Of a DNA stretch of 64,000 nt, positions 24,587 to 34,057 are shown piece after piece. Origin of the DNA: Bacteroidales bacterium UBA6229 (GTDB lineage: Bacteria; Bacteroidota; Bacteroidia; Bacteroidales; F082); contig DJWN01000126.1 in assembly GCA_002440975.1 (NCBI GenBank), positions 1 through 64,000 on the forward strand, written 5' to 3'. The notes under the pieces are model-generated. The model saw nothing but the letters and a program-made list of their open reading frames with translations, searched no databases and was not told the origin of the DNA. Position 1 is the stretch's first letter. Each line of letters opens with the position of its first letter. The translations under genes were made by a program, and so were the position numbers.

Positions 24587-25812
24587 AGGTTTATATTGTA
24601 TTCTTTTATTTTTCTGTAGAGCGTGCGTTCACTAATGCCCAGTTCCTGTGCAGCACTTTTACGTTTGCCTTTATATTTTTCCAGGGCACGTTTGATCATG
24701 TCAATCTCTATTTTTTCGAGCGAGAGGTCTTCGTCAACAACTTCGGAAGGCTGAAAGCTTGATCTGTCAGTATCTAGCTGTTGAATCTGAATTTCAGGTA
24801 AATGTTCGTTTTCAAATTCGTCCAGATCGTCAGTATATTGCCGGATTAATTGATTGTTGCTGTGCTCGAAATCATCTTTTACACCTTTAGCTGTAATAAT
24901 TTCGGCCATAGTCTTGCGCAGATCAAGGATGTCTTTTTTCATATCGAAAAGCACCTTATACAAAATGTCTCTTTCCGAGAGTTTTTCTTTTTCGTCCTGA
25001 CCTTTGTAGAGCACGGGTAAGGCGTTGCTGTTATCGGTCGGAAGATACATTTTAAGTGTTTGAGCATTAATATTTTTTTCTTTTTCGATGATTGAGATTT
25101 GCTCTGTCACATTTTTTAGTTGTCGGATGTTTCCCGGCCAGCGGTAGGCTTCGAGTAATTGCACAGCTTCATCAGTAAGTTGAAGCGGTGGCATGCGATA
25201 TTTTTCTGCAAAATCGTTGGCAAATTTTTTAAATAGCATCAGGATGTCTTCTTTCCTTTCCCGCAAGGGAGGAATCATGATGGGAACTGTATTGAGTCGG
25301 TAAAACAAATCCTGTCGAAACTCACCTTTAGCAATGGCTTCGGGAATGTTAACGTTTGTGGCAGCAACCACACGCACATCGGTTTTGATCACCTTGGAAG
25401 AACCTACCTTAAGGAATTCGCCTGTTTCGAGCACACGCAGCAGGCGCACCTGTGTTGATAGTGGAAGCTCGGCTACCTCGTCCAGAAAAATTGTGCCGCC
25501 ATCCACCACTTCAAAATAGCCTTTGCGGGCTTCGTGTGCACCTGTAAAGGAACCTTTTTCGTGACCAAAAAGCTCCGAATCTATTGTCCCTTCGGGAATG
25601 GCTCCGCAGTTAACAGCAATATAGGAGCCATGTTTTCGGGCACTTGCCTGATGAATGATTTTTGGGAAGACTTCTTTTCCGGTGCCACTTTCGCCTGTTA
25701 TCAAAACCGTGAGGTCGGTGGGTGCCACCTGCACAGCCACATGTATGGCACGTTCCAAAAAAGGATCGTGCCCGATAATTCCAAACCGTTGTTTGATCGA
25801 CTGTAGTTCCAT
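24583..25812 (-). CDS. sigma-54-dependent transcriptional activator without receiver domain
   Basis: The protein starts almost directly with the AAA+ domain. Walker A GESGTGKE lies near residue 40, the sigma-54 contact loop reads GSFTGA (the usual form is GAFTGA) near residue 90, and Walker B is GGTIFLDEV. R-fingers and ELPLSTQVRLLR follow. After a charged linker (residues 260-365) the C-terminus is a Fis-type helix-turn-helix (KSAAQELGISERTLYRKIKEY). There is no N-terminal sensory domain, so its activity may be set by amount or by a partner. It is coupled to lptE and may regulate envelope genes; its target promoters are unknown. Confidence 0.88.
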   Translation of the reverse strand: MELQSIKQRFGIIGHDPFLERAIHVAVQVAPTDLTVLITGESGTGKEVFPKIIHQASARKHGSYIAVNCGAIPEGTIDSELFGHEKGSFTGAHEARKGYFEVVDGGTIFLDEVAELPLSTQVRLLRVLETGEFLKVGSSKVIKTDVRVVAATNVNIPEAIAKGEFRQDLFYRLNTVPIMIPPLRERKEDILMLFKKFANDFAEKYRMPPLQLTDEAVQLLEAYRWPGNIRQLKNVTEQISIIEKEKNINAQTLKMYLPTDNSNALPVLYKGQDEKEKLSERDILYKVLFDMKKDILDLRKTMAEIITAKGVKDDFEHSNNQLIRQYTDDLDEFENEHLPEIQIQQLDTDRSSFQPSEVVDEDLSLEKIEIDMIKRALEKYKGKRKSAAQELGISERTLYRKIKEYNINL

Positions 25813-25847
25813 AGTAGTTTATCGTTTGCTAAAGATAATCAAAACTT

Positions 25848-28319
25848 TTACTCCCGTAAAGTGGCATCAAAGCTTTGTTCCAATGCCTGCCTGATTCGGC
25901 TCATGCTTTTTTCGATGAGTTTATCGGTGAGAGTTTTCTCATTATCCTGCAAAACAAAGCTTAGTGCATAGGATTTTTTTCCTTTCGGGATTTTATCACC
26001 TTCGTAAACATCAAAAATGCCAACGGATTTTAACAGTTTCTTCTCTGCTTCAAAAGCAATAGCCCGAAGATCCTGGAAGTTTACTGACTGATCAAAAACC
26101 ATGGCCAGGTCACGGCGTACGGCCGGAAACTTTGGAACGGCTGTAAAAAGTTTGGTCTGCTTTTTTTGATTGATTTTCATCAGCGCAGTCCAGTGGATAC
26201 TGGCATGAAATACGGCTTTTTCGATGTCGGCCAGTTTAAGGGTTTTAGTGCTCAGCTGTCCGATCTGCATCAGGCTTTTTCCGTTCAATTCGTAGCTCAA
26301 CGCAAAATCGTACAGCTCATTTGATACGGTTTGAATTTTGAATTGCTTCAGATCAAAACCCAATTTAGTAAAAACACCTTCAGCATAATATTTCAGATCA
26401 TAAAAATCTGCCGGTTGATCTGAATGATTCCAGTTTTCATCTTCACGAAGTCCGGTGATTGCCAAGTCAAGTAGAGTAAACTCCTGATAAGGAGCCAGAG
26501 CTTTTTCGGGTGTGCTCTTTTTTTGATTATCATATTGATAAACATTGCCAAACTCAAAGCATTTCAGATTTGGGTTTTTTCTGTTCGTATTGTAGGCAAT
26601 GGTTTCGAGCAGGCCAAAAACCAGTGTTTGTCGCATCACGTCCAGCTCATTGCTCAACGGATTCAGGATTTTAACATTTTTGTTTTGGTCAAAATCCGGA
26701 TGCTTAATTGTGTAGGCTGATTTGGTAAGTGAGTTGTTCAATACTTCGTAAAAGCCATTAAAAGCCAGCATATCAGCTATTTGCTGCTGGATCTGATCGG
26801 TTTTGTTGTTCTCACCAGCATGAATAGCGGCATTTACTTTTTCAGGAATGCGGATATTGTTGTAACCATAAATGCGTAAGATTTCTTCCACCACATCGGC
26901 CGGACGATACACATCAACTTTAAAACCTGGTATCTCCATCTCAATAAATTTAGGAGATTGGTTGAGAATTTTCATGCCAAGATCTTCCAAAATCGGTTGT
27001 ACAATGTCAGGCTCAATTGTTTGACCAGCTACTTTGTTCAGGTAGTCGAAAGTGAGCTTTACTTTGGCTGGTTCAATATTTTTGGCCAGCACATCTTTTA
27101 TTTCGGAACTGATTTTTCCATTGGTTATTTCCTGCATTAGCAGCAGGGCTCTTTTCAGTGCATAGGCTGTGATATTGATGTCGGTTCCACGCTCAAAACG
27201 AAAAGAGGCATCGGTTTGCAGGCCGTGATATCGTGCAGTTTTGCGAATATAACGGGAGTCGAAACAGGCACTTTCCAGAAAAATAGCTTTTGTATCAGCG
27301 GTTACGCCTGAATCCAAGCCACCAAAAACACCACCGATACACATCGGAGCTTCGGCATTGCATATCATCAGGTCGTTGGCTGTAAGTTTTCTCTTCTGCT
27401 CGTCAAGGGTCACAAAAGCTGTGTCAGCAGCCAGGGTTTTTACTATGATTTTATTTCCTGTAATGGCTTTGGCATCAAAAGCATGAAGCGGCTGACCGGT
27501 TTCAAACAACACATAATTGGTAATGTCAACGATATTGTTAATTGGTCTCACACCGATTGCTTTTAACCTGTTTTGCATCCACTCGGGCGAAGGGCCAACA
27601 TTTAATTCGCTGATTGTGCTTCCGGTATAGCGTGGACAGGCTATTGTGTTTTCAACTTCAATTTTGATGTCAAGGGTTTGATTGTCAACTGAAAACTCAT
27701 CTACCGATGGCATTTGCAATTTGTATTTCTGACTGCCATCGCGATGATTTAAGGCAGCGGCCAGGTCTCTTGCCACGCCAATATGCGACATAGCATCGGA
27801 GCGGTTTGGCGTTAATCCAATTTCAAAAACCACATCCTGTTCAACAGTAAAAAGACTGGCAGCCGGGATGCCAATTTTGGTTTCATCGGGCAGCACCATA
27901 ATGCCGTCATGCGAATCGCCAAGTCCCAGCTCATCTTCGGCACAGATCATCCCTTCGGACACTTCGCCTCTGATCTTACTTTTTTTGATTTCAAAAGCGG
28001 CTTCACCGCCATAAAGCGTGGTGCCAATTGTTGCTACCAGCACTTTTTGACCGGCTGCTACATTGGGAGCACCGCAAACAATGGCAAGGGGTTCTGCTCC
28101 ACCCACATCCACTGTTGTCAGACTCAACCTGTCAGCATTTGGATGCTGTACACAGCTTAAAACTTTCCCCGTAACTATGCCTTTCAGGCTTCCTTTTACT
28201 GATTCGAAAGGGATAATGTCTTCTACTTCAAGACCGCTAGCCGTTAATACCTCTGCCACTTCTTCGGCAGGCAAGTTGCAATTGATATACTGTTTCAGCC
28301 AGTTATAAGATATCTTCAT
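25848..28319 (-). CDS. pheT: phenylalanine-tRNA ligase beta subunit
   Basis: The beta subunit of the alpha2-beta2 synthetase carries the tRNA-binding and editing parts. The 823-residue protein begins MKISYNWLKQYI and has the EMAP-type tRNA-binding domain around residues 40-150 (GKVLSCVQHPNADRLSLTTVDVG). The B3/4 editing domain is near residues 210-400, B5 near 405-480, and the FDX-ACB anticodon-binding domain ends the protein (FPAVRRDLAMVFD onward). The partner gene pheS is not in this window. Confidence 0.96.
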   Translation of the reverse strand: MKISYNWLKQYINCNLPAEEVAEVLTASGLEVEDIIPFESVKGSLKGIVTGKVLSCVQHPNADRLSLTTVDVGGAEPLAIVCGAPNVAAGQKVLVATIGTTLYGGEAAFEIKKSKIRGEVSEGMICAEDELGLGDSHDGIMVLPDETKIGIPAASLFTVEQDVVFEIGLTPNRSDAMSHIGVARDLAAALNHRDGSQKYKLQMPSVDEFSVDNQTLDIKIEVENTIACPRYTGSTISELNVGPSPEWMQNRLKAIGVRPINNIVDITNYVLFETGQPLHAFDAKAITGNKIIVKTLAADTAFVTLDEQKRKLTANDLMICNAEAPMCIGGVFGGLDSGVTADTKAIFLESACFDSRYIRKTARYHGLQTDASFRFERGTDINITAYALKRALLLMQEITNGKISSEIKDVLAKNIEPAKVKLTFDYLNKVAGQTIEPDIVQPILEDLGMKILNQSPKFIEMEIPGFKVDVYRPADVVEEILRIYGYNNIRIPEKVNAAIHAGENNKTDQIQQQIADMLAFNGFYEVLNNSLTKSAYTIKHPDFDQNKNVKILNPLSNELDVMRQTLVFGLLETIAYNTNRKNPNLKCFEFGNVYQYDNQKKSTPEKALAPYQEFTLLDLAITGLREDENWNHSDQPADFYDLKYYAEGVFTKLGFDLKQFKIQTVSNELYDFALSYELNGKSLMQIGQLSTKTLKLADIEKAVFHASIHWTALMKINQKKQTKLFTAVPKFPAVRRDLAMVFDQSVNFQDLRAIAFEAEKKLLKSVGIFDVYEGDKIPKGKKSYALSFVLQDNEKTLTDKLIEKSMSRIRQALEQSFDATLRE

Positions 28320-28392
28320 GGATCTCAGCTAATTATATTGTGGGCAAATTCTCTGTCCGATGCAATTCGGCTTGTCAGATTATTCTTGACTG

Positions 28393-28400
28393 CAAAAGTA
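28393..28400 (-). promoter_or_regulatory. possible -7 box upstream of pheT
   Basis: The minus strand reads TACTTTTG, a full match to TAnnTTTG, 73 bases before the pheT start. There is no clear -33 TTG at the expected distance. Confidence 0.3.
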
Positions 28401-28461
28401 CAAATAAATGTCAATCTGTCATGTTTATTAAGCTTTCAACAGCTTCTATTCTTTGCAATTT

Positions 28462-30567
28462 TTAACCTATCTGACCCCAGTCAAATGATTGACGAAAATG
28501 AGCAAGGAAATAGTTCCTGGTGATTTGATTTTCTTCTTTCAGCAGTTTTGGATCATCATCAAGCAATTGATTCACAATAGCTCTAACGTGTTTTATCAGT
28601 TTTTCGTCTTTGACAAGATCACCAATTTTTAGTCCCACAGGGCCTGATTGTCTTGTGCCTTGTGTTTCGCCCGGACCTCTGAGTTGGAGGTCAACAGCAG
28701 CAATCTCGAAACCATCTGTGGTACGAACCATAGTAGCCATGCGTTTTTTGCCATCGGCTGAGAGTTTGAAATCGGTCATTAAAATGCAAAACGATTGATC
28801 AGCACCTCGTCCTACTCTTCCTCTTAACTGATGCAGCTGCGACAAGCCAAAACGATCTGCGTGCTCGATGATCATCACACTGGCATTGGGAATATTAACA
28901 CCCACTTCGATCACAGTGGTGGCAACCATAATATGCGCTTGTTTTTTGATGAAACGCTGCATTTCAAAGTCTTTGTCTTCAGCTTTCATTTGTCCGTGAA
29001 CCACGCAAATGCGGTATTCTGGCTCAGGGAAATCGCGCAGCAGGCTTTCATAGCCTTCCTGCAAATGGATCAGATCCAGCTTTTCGGATTCTTTAATGAG
29101 GGGGTAAACGATGTAGATTTGCCTGCCTTCGGCAATTTGTTTTTTCATGAAGCTGAACAAACGCAAGCGCTGACTTTGATAGAGATGAATTGTTTTGACT
29201 GGTTTGCGTCCGGGAGGTAGTTCGTCGATGATTGAAATATCCAGATCGCCGTATTGCGTCATGGCAAGGGTGCGTGGTATTGGGGTAGCCGTCATCACCA
29301 ACATATGCGGAGGAAGATCGGTTTTTTTCCAGAATCGTGCGCGTTGGGCTACACCAAAACGGTGTTGTTCGTCTATTATGGTGAGTGCTAGTTTGTTGAA
29401 TTTTACTTTTTCTTCGATCAAAGCATGTGTGCCGATAATGATTTGCAGGCTGCCATCTTCAAGTCCTTCGTGGATTGGTTTTCGGTCGCGGGCTTTGGTA
29501 GAGCCGGTTAGCAGGGCAATTTTTACAGGCATATCAGCCAAAAGTTCTTTGAGAGACTGAAAGTGTTGTGTAGCCAGAATTTCGGTGGGAGCCATTAAGG
29601 CAGCCTGGTAGCCATTGTCCAAAGCGATAAGCATAACCATCAGGGCTACAATGGTTTTCCCGCTTCCAACATCACCCTGCAATAGTCGATTCATTTGGAA
29701 GCCAGAGCCCAGATCGTGTCTGATTTCACGGATTACTTTTTTCTGTGCGTTAGTGAGCGAAAAAGGCAAATAATCCTTGTAAAACCGATTGAACAGTTCG
29801 CCAACTGTACTGAAAATAATTCCTTTCATTTGTGCTTCACGCTGGCGTTTACGGAGCAGCATATTCAGCTGCAAGAAGAAGTATTCTTCAAATTTCAGGC
29901 GTCTGGTGGCAGCCTGAAGATTTTGAAGATGGGAAGGCAGATGGATTTGGGCAAAAGCCATATTCCTGTCCATCAGCTTATAGGTTAAAAGAAGGTTTTG
30001 AGGAAGGTTTTCCGGAATGGCCTGATTTATTTGTCCGAGAAGATTTTTAACAAGTTTTGCAAGTTGTTTGCTGCCCAGTCCTATATTTTTGAGCTTCTCG
30101 GTAGTGCTGTAAACGCCTTCCAAACTTTCGCCAACGGGTATGATATCTGGCAGGTAATCTTCAACATCCGGATGAACAATATTGAAACGATTATTAAAAA
30201 CTGATGCTTTTCCAAAGATGACATATTGTTTGCCGGGTTGAAAACGGCTTTTGATCCATTTTAAACCTTTGAACCAAACCAGTTCGATGCTTCCGCTTTC
30301 ATCGTGAAATTGGGCAGTAATTCTGGTGACTCTTTGTTTGCCATGCAACTGCATTTGCGAAACCTGTCCAACAAGTTGGTAATAAATTTGGTCGTTATTG
30401 ATGTCGGCTACTTTGTGAACCTTGCTTTTATCAATATAGCGGAAAGGGAAATGAAAAAGCAGATCGCCGAAAGAAAATATTTCAAGCTCTTTATTGAGCA
30501 TTTCGGCGCGTTTTGGGCCAACACCTTTTAAAAATTCAATTTTATTGTCGAGCAGATTTCGCTGCAT
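28462..30567 (-). CDS. recG: ATP-dependent DNA helicase RecG
   Basis: RecG remodels stalled replication forks and Holliday junctions. The 701-residue protein has an N-terminal wedge/OB domain (residues 1-230), then superfamily 2 helicase motifs. Walker A GDVGSGKT is near residue 300, the Walker B DEQH box is in TIIDEQHRFGV near 397, and TATPIPRT is motif III. RGRVGRG is near 585, with the RecG C-terminal TRQSG segment near 635. Start ATG at 30567. It precedes pheT on the same strand. Confidence 0.95.
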   Translation of the reverse strand: MQRNLLDNKIEFLKGVGPKRAEMLNKELEIFSFGDLLFHFPFRYIDKSKVHKVADINNDQIYYQLVGQVSQMQLHGKQRVTRITAQFHDESGSIELVWFKGLKWIKSRFQPGKQYVIFGKASVFNNRFNIVHPDVEDYLPDIIPVGESLEGVYSTTEKLKNIGLGSKQLAKLVKNLLGQINQAIPENLPQNLLLTYKLMDRNMAFAQIHLPSHLQNLQAATRRLKFEEYFFLQLNMLLRKRQREAQMKGIIFSTVGELFNRFYKDYLPFSLTNAQKKVIREIRHDLGSGFQMNRLLQGDVGSGKTIVALMVMLIALDNGYQAALMAPTEILATQHFQSLKELLADMPVKIALLTGSTKARDRKPIHEGLEDGSLQIIIGTHALIEEKVKFNKLALTIIDEQHRFGVAQRARFWKKTDLPPHMLVMTATPIPRTLAMTQYGDLDISIIDELPPGRKPVKTIHLYQSQRLRLFSFMKKQIAEGRQIYIVYPLIKESEKLDLIHLQEGYESLLRDFPEPEYRICVVHGQMKAEDKDFEMQRFIKKQAHIMVATTVIEVGVNIPNASVMIIEHADRFGLSQLHQLRGRVGRGADQSFCILMTDFKLSADGKKRMATMVRTTDGFEIAAVDLQLRGPGETQGTRQSGPVGLKIGDLVKDEKLIKHVRAIVNQLLDDDPKLLKEENQITRNYFLAHFRQSFDWGQIG

Positions 30568-30633
30568 TAAGGCCAGTTTTTGTGGCTAAAATACGAAGGA
30601 TATTTTTGTGAAACAGCCTTTTTTTCGTAAGGA

Positions 30634-33438
30634 TTATTCTGGTTGAAGAAAAATCCTGAGTAATTCCACCAGCTTATCTATGCTTAAAGGTTTGCTTAGA
30701 TAGGCATCAAAACCTAACTCGAGGTATTGTTTTTCTTCGCCCAACATGGCATAAGCGGTTATGGCGATAACTGGCATCGCAAGGTTTTGGTGCCTGATTT
30801 GTTTGAATGCTTCTATTCCATCCATTTCGGGCATTTGAATGTCCATGATTACTAAATCGGGTTGATGTTCAACCGCCAGGTCAAGTGCTATTAATCCGTT
30901 TGATGCATGTAAAACATTTAAATTGAGTTTTTTAAGCATCGTTTTGATCAGAAAGAAATTGGTGTCAACATCCTCTGCAACGAGTATTGTTTTCCCTTTA
31001 AAACTGGGTAGATTAGGATAGTGAGGTGCTTGGTCCTCTAATAAAAAAGTTTGATTTTCGGAGCCGGCAGGCAGTGTAAAATAAAATGCTGTTCCTTTTC
31101 CCTGCTGTGATTCCACCCAAATCTTGCCGTTTAATAATTCAACAAGATGCTTGGTGATGGCAAGTCCCAATCCAGTGCCGCCAAACATGCGCGTGTGCGA
31201 ATCGTCTGCTTGCCTGAAGCGTTCAAAAACTACATCCAGCTTATGATCTGGAATACCAATGCCGGTGTCTCTGACAAAAAACTCATAAGAACCATTGATG
31301 CACAAGGCGCCGAATTCGATTTCGCCAATTTGTGTAAATTTCATGGCATTACTCAGAAGATTTGTCAGGATTTGTTGCAAACGTAATCTGTCGGTCGTGA
31401 TTATTGCCGAATTAAGTTCTTCTTGGTGTGTGAGCAAAAGCTTTACATGTGATTTTCCGGTTCTGTCCATTTGTTGGCGGAATCCTTGCAGCATTTCGTC
31501 CATCAGATCAAGCAGCCTGAATTCGGAAGGTTGGATTTTTAATTCACCAGCTTCAATTTTGGAAATATCGATGATGTCGTTGATCAGATTTAGGAGCAGC
31601 CTGCCGCTCGACTTGATCATTTCGATGAACTCCATTTTTTCTTCCGGGCTGTATTCATCCGTCGAGAGCAGATCAGAAAACCCAAGTATGGCATTCATCG
31701 GCGTTCTGATTTCGTGACTCATATTGGCCAGAAAAGCAGATTTTAGACGGTCAGAATCTTCGGCTTTATTTTTTGCCTCCACAAGTTCGTTTTCAAAGTT
31801 TTTACGCTGGGTCACATCTTCAAAAACGCTTACGATGCCTGCAAACTCTTCTGCATTAAACATGGTTGCAGCTTTGAAGTGGATGTGCCTGATTTGCTGA
31901 TCGAGACGAAGTCTGAATTCTGCTTCAAAAACGCCTTCTTTGGCTTTGTGAGCGTTTTGCCAGATAATGTCCATTTTGTTGCGGTCTTCGAGTAAAATAT
32001 TTCTGAACCACAATCCATCAATGAATGATTGCTTTGGAAGGCCAAGAATCCCGGTCAGGTTTTGATTTACAAAAATTATTTTTCCCCGTGTATCGGTAAC
32101 CGCTATGCCGAGGGGTGAGGTTTCGCTAATTTTTCTGAATTTTTCTTCACTTTGTTTTAAGGATTGAAAAGTTCGATCCAGGGTGTCCATTTGCTTTTTT
32201 AGTTCCTGAGTTCGCTCTTCCACACGTTCTTCCAGTTGGAGATTCGTGATCTCGAGCAACCGACTTTTGCGTCTGTTTCGCCTGACAACAGAGATCAGAA
32301 CAAAAATAATCAATACTAATATGGTGGCAAGTAATGCAAAAACGATGTAGCGTATTCTGAGTGATTGCTGGGAAAGTTGCAAACGCAAGATCTCGTTTTC
32401 ATCATCAAGCTGTTTGGTTTGATACCGAACTCTTATTTCAGTCATCTCATGATGACGGCGTTCGTTAACCAGAGTATCTTTTAATTTGTTGACTAATAAT
32501 AAGTTATCATAGGCAGTTTTATAATCTTGTTGGGCACTTGCAATTTTCTGGCGTAAGATATAATTGTATAACAATATATTTTTTTCGTTTGTTTTTTCGG
32601 CTAACTCTTTGGCTTTCCCGAGGTAGTTTAATGCTTCTTCGTATTTACCCTGTTCATAAAGATATTCTGCCATCTGGTTATACACCTGACTGAGACCAAA
32701 ATCAGCTTTAGCCTGCAAATAAACAGCTTCTACCTCTTTTAAGTATCGCATGGCATCTTCATACCGGTTTAGTTTAAACATTACTTTGGCCAGATTCGCT
32801 TTGGTATTAGCCGATTGGGCGGGCAGGTAATGTTTATCGTAGATATTGAGTGCGGCAATAAAATAATCCAGGGCACGAGCCAGGTTTCCCATTTCTAAAA
32901 ATACGGTTCCCAAGGCATTTTGCGAATAGGCTATTTGTGGCTCATCGTTTAAAAACTCTTTGATTACCAGGGCATCAGTATGGTATTTAATGGCTTGTTC
33001 GTAATCTTTATAAAAGAAATGAACCTGGCCGATATTTGCCAATGTAGATGCTGTTCCTGCGCTATCGTTCATTTCCTTGAAATCACGCAGGCATTCCAGG
33101 TGCAAAGCAAAGGCTTTTTCGTAGATGTGCAATTTACGATAGCAAACAGCTTCTTCGTTTCGTATTTCGGCTTTAAGTTTTTTAGTGCCCAGAGAATCAG
33201 CAAGTGGCATGGCTGCCCGGGCATATTCAATGCCGGAAGCAGGATCAATATTACGAAGGCTTTTGATGAGTGATTTGTAAGTTTCGAGTTTGGCTATTCC
33301 GGCTGTTAATTCAAGCTGATTGCGGAGGCTGTCTGCAATTTTATGACTGTCGGTTTGTGCCTGAAGGCTGGCCTGAAGGCAGGCCTGAACCAAAAACAGC
33401 ACAAAAAAAAGAATTACGCGGGTAAAAGATATTTTCAT
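30634..33438 (-). CDS. hybrid sensor histidine kinase: periplasmic TPRs, PAS, kinase, receiver
   Basis: A signal peptide (to about residue 28) precedes several TPR repeats in residues 60-345, such as ANIGQVHFFYKDYEQAIKYH. One transmembrane helix lies near 369-391, then a coiled coil, a PAS domain (about 437-555), HisKA with the phospho-His in MSHEIRTP near residue 575, and HATPase_c (NAMKF, DTGIGIP, GGTGLGLAI). A C-terminal receiver follows with phospho-Asp in VIMDIQMPEMDG near residue 863 and Lys in YLSKPLS. The TPR region suggests that it senses a protein or peptide. It lies 89 bases after a receiver-only gene. The final output is not visible in this window. Confidence 0.9.
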   Translation of the reverse strand: MKISFTRVILFFVLFLVQACLQASLQAQTDSHKIADSLRNQLELTAGIAKLETYKSLIKSLRNIDPASGIEYARAAMPLADSLGTKKLKAEIRNEEAVCYRKLHIYEKAFALHLECLRDFKEMNDSAGTASTLANIGQVHFFYKDYEQAIKYHTDALVIKEFLNDEPQIAYSQNALGTVFLEMGNLARALDYFIAALNIYDKHYLPAQSANTKANLAKVMFKLNRYEDAMRYLKEVEAVYLQAKADFGLSQVYNQMAEYLYEQGKYEEALNYLGKAKELAEKTNEKNILLYNYILRQKIASAQQDYKTAYDNLLLVNKLKDTLVNERRHHEMTEIRVRYQTKQLDDENEILRLQLSQQSLRIRYIVFALLATILVLIIFVLISVVRRNRRKSRLLEITNLQLEERVEERTQELKKQMDTLDRTFQSLKQSEEKFRKISETSPLGIAVTDTRGKIIFVNQNLTGILGLPKQSFIDGLWFRNILLEDRNKMDIIWQNAHKAKEGVFEAEFRLRLDQQIRHIHFKAATMFNAEEFAGIVSVFEDVTQRKNFENELVEAKNKAEDSDRLKSAFLANMSHEIRTPMNAILGFSDLLSTDEYSPEEKMEFIEMIKSSGRLLLNLINDIIDISKIEAGELKIQPSEFRLLDLMDEMLQGFRQQMDRTGKSHVKLLLTHQEELNSAIITTDRLRLQQILTNLLSNAMKFTQIGEIEFGALCINGSYEFFVRDTGIGIPDHKLDVVFERFRQADDSHTRMFGGTGLGLAITKHLVELLNGKIWVESQQGKGTAFYFTLPAGSENQTFLLEDQAPHYPNLPSFKGKTILVAEDVDTNFFLIKTMLKKLNLNVLHASNGLIALDLAVEHQPDLVIMDIQMPEMDGIEAFKQIRHQNLAMPVIAITAYAMLGEEKQYLELGFDAYLSKPLSIDKLVELLRIFLQPE

Positions 33439-33480
33439 GCCGAATTAGTTTATCCAGACCTGGCTAATGATTGAGCACCA

Positions 33481-33488
33481 CAAAAATA
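33481..33488 (-). promoter_or_regulatory. possible -7 box upstream of the hybrid kinase
   Basis: The minus strand reads TATTTTTG, a full match to TAnnTTTG, 43 bases before the kinase start. No -33 box is clear at normal spacing, so co-transcription with the receiver gene is equally possible. Confidence 0.3.
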
Positions 33489-33527
33489 ACAAAGCTTTTC
33501 GACAATTGAAAATTACCCTGCGTGATT

Positions 33528-33896
33528 TTATTGTTTCAGGTGTTTTTGTAGCAGCGAAATGAGTTGATTACAATCAATAGGTTTTGAAAGGTAATCATCG
33601 AAAGGGGCGTTGCTTCTGTCAAAAGATGATGTGTCTGTAAAGGTTGAATGGGATATTACTTTTAAATCGGGCCTTAGTTTTTTGATTATGAGGGTGGTTT
33701 CCAGACCATCTATTCCCGGCATATTATAATCCATTAAAATTGCACTGAGATTGGTTTCTTTTTTTACTATTTCGATAGCTTCATAGCCATTTTCGGCCCA
33801 GCTCACCAACATCCCGTTTCTTAAAAGCATGGCTTTGATCAGCAGAAAATTGACCTTCAAATCATCCACCACAAGTATATGTTTGTTAGCTGTCAT
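33528..33896 (-). CDS. single-domain response regulator
   Basis: The 122-residue protein is one receiver domain and nothing more. It has the acidic pair in VVDD near residue 10, phospho-Asp in ILMDYNMPG near residue 56, and the conserved Lys in YLSKP near residue 105. It lacks an output domain, so it would act in a phosphorelay or by protein contact. Its position just upstream of the hybrid kinase on the same strand makes that kinase the likely partner. Confidence 0.85.
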   Translation of the reverse strand: MTANKHILVVDDLKVNFLLIKAMLLRNGMLVSWAENGYEAIEIVKKETNLSAILMDYNMPGIDGLETTLIIKKLRPDLKVISHSTFTDTSSFDRSNAPFDDYLSKPIDCNQLISLLQKHLKQ

Positions 33897-34057
33897 TCAA
33901 ACCTCCATTTAAGGAATAATCTCATTGGCTCTGTTAGCATTAAATATGCCAAATGGATAATCGGCTTACTATCAAATATATACGATTTTAATCCAATTGA
34001 ATAAAAGTTCCAGATATGGATTAAATTCCTGAAAGTGGAATAAATCTAAAAATCAAA

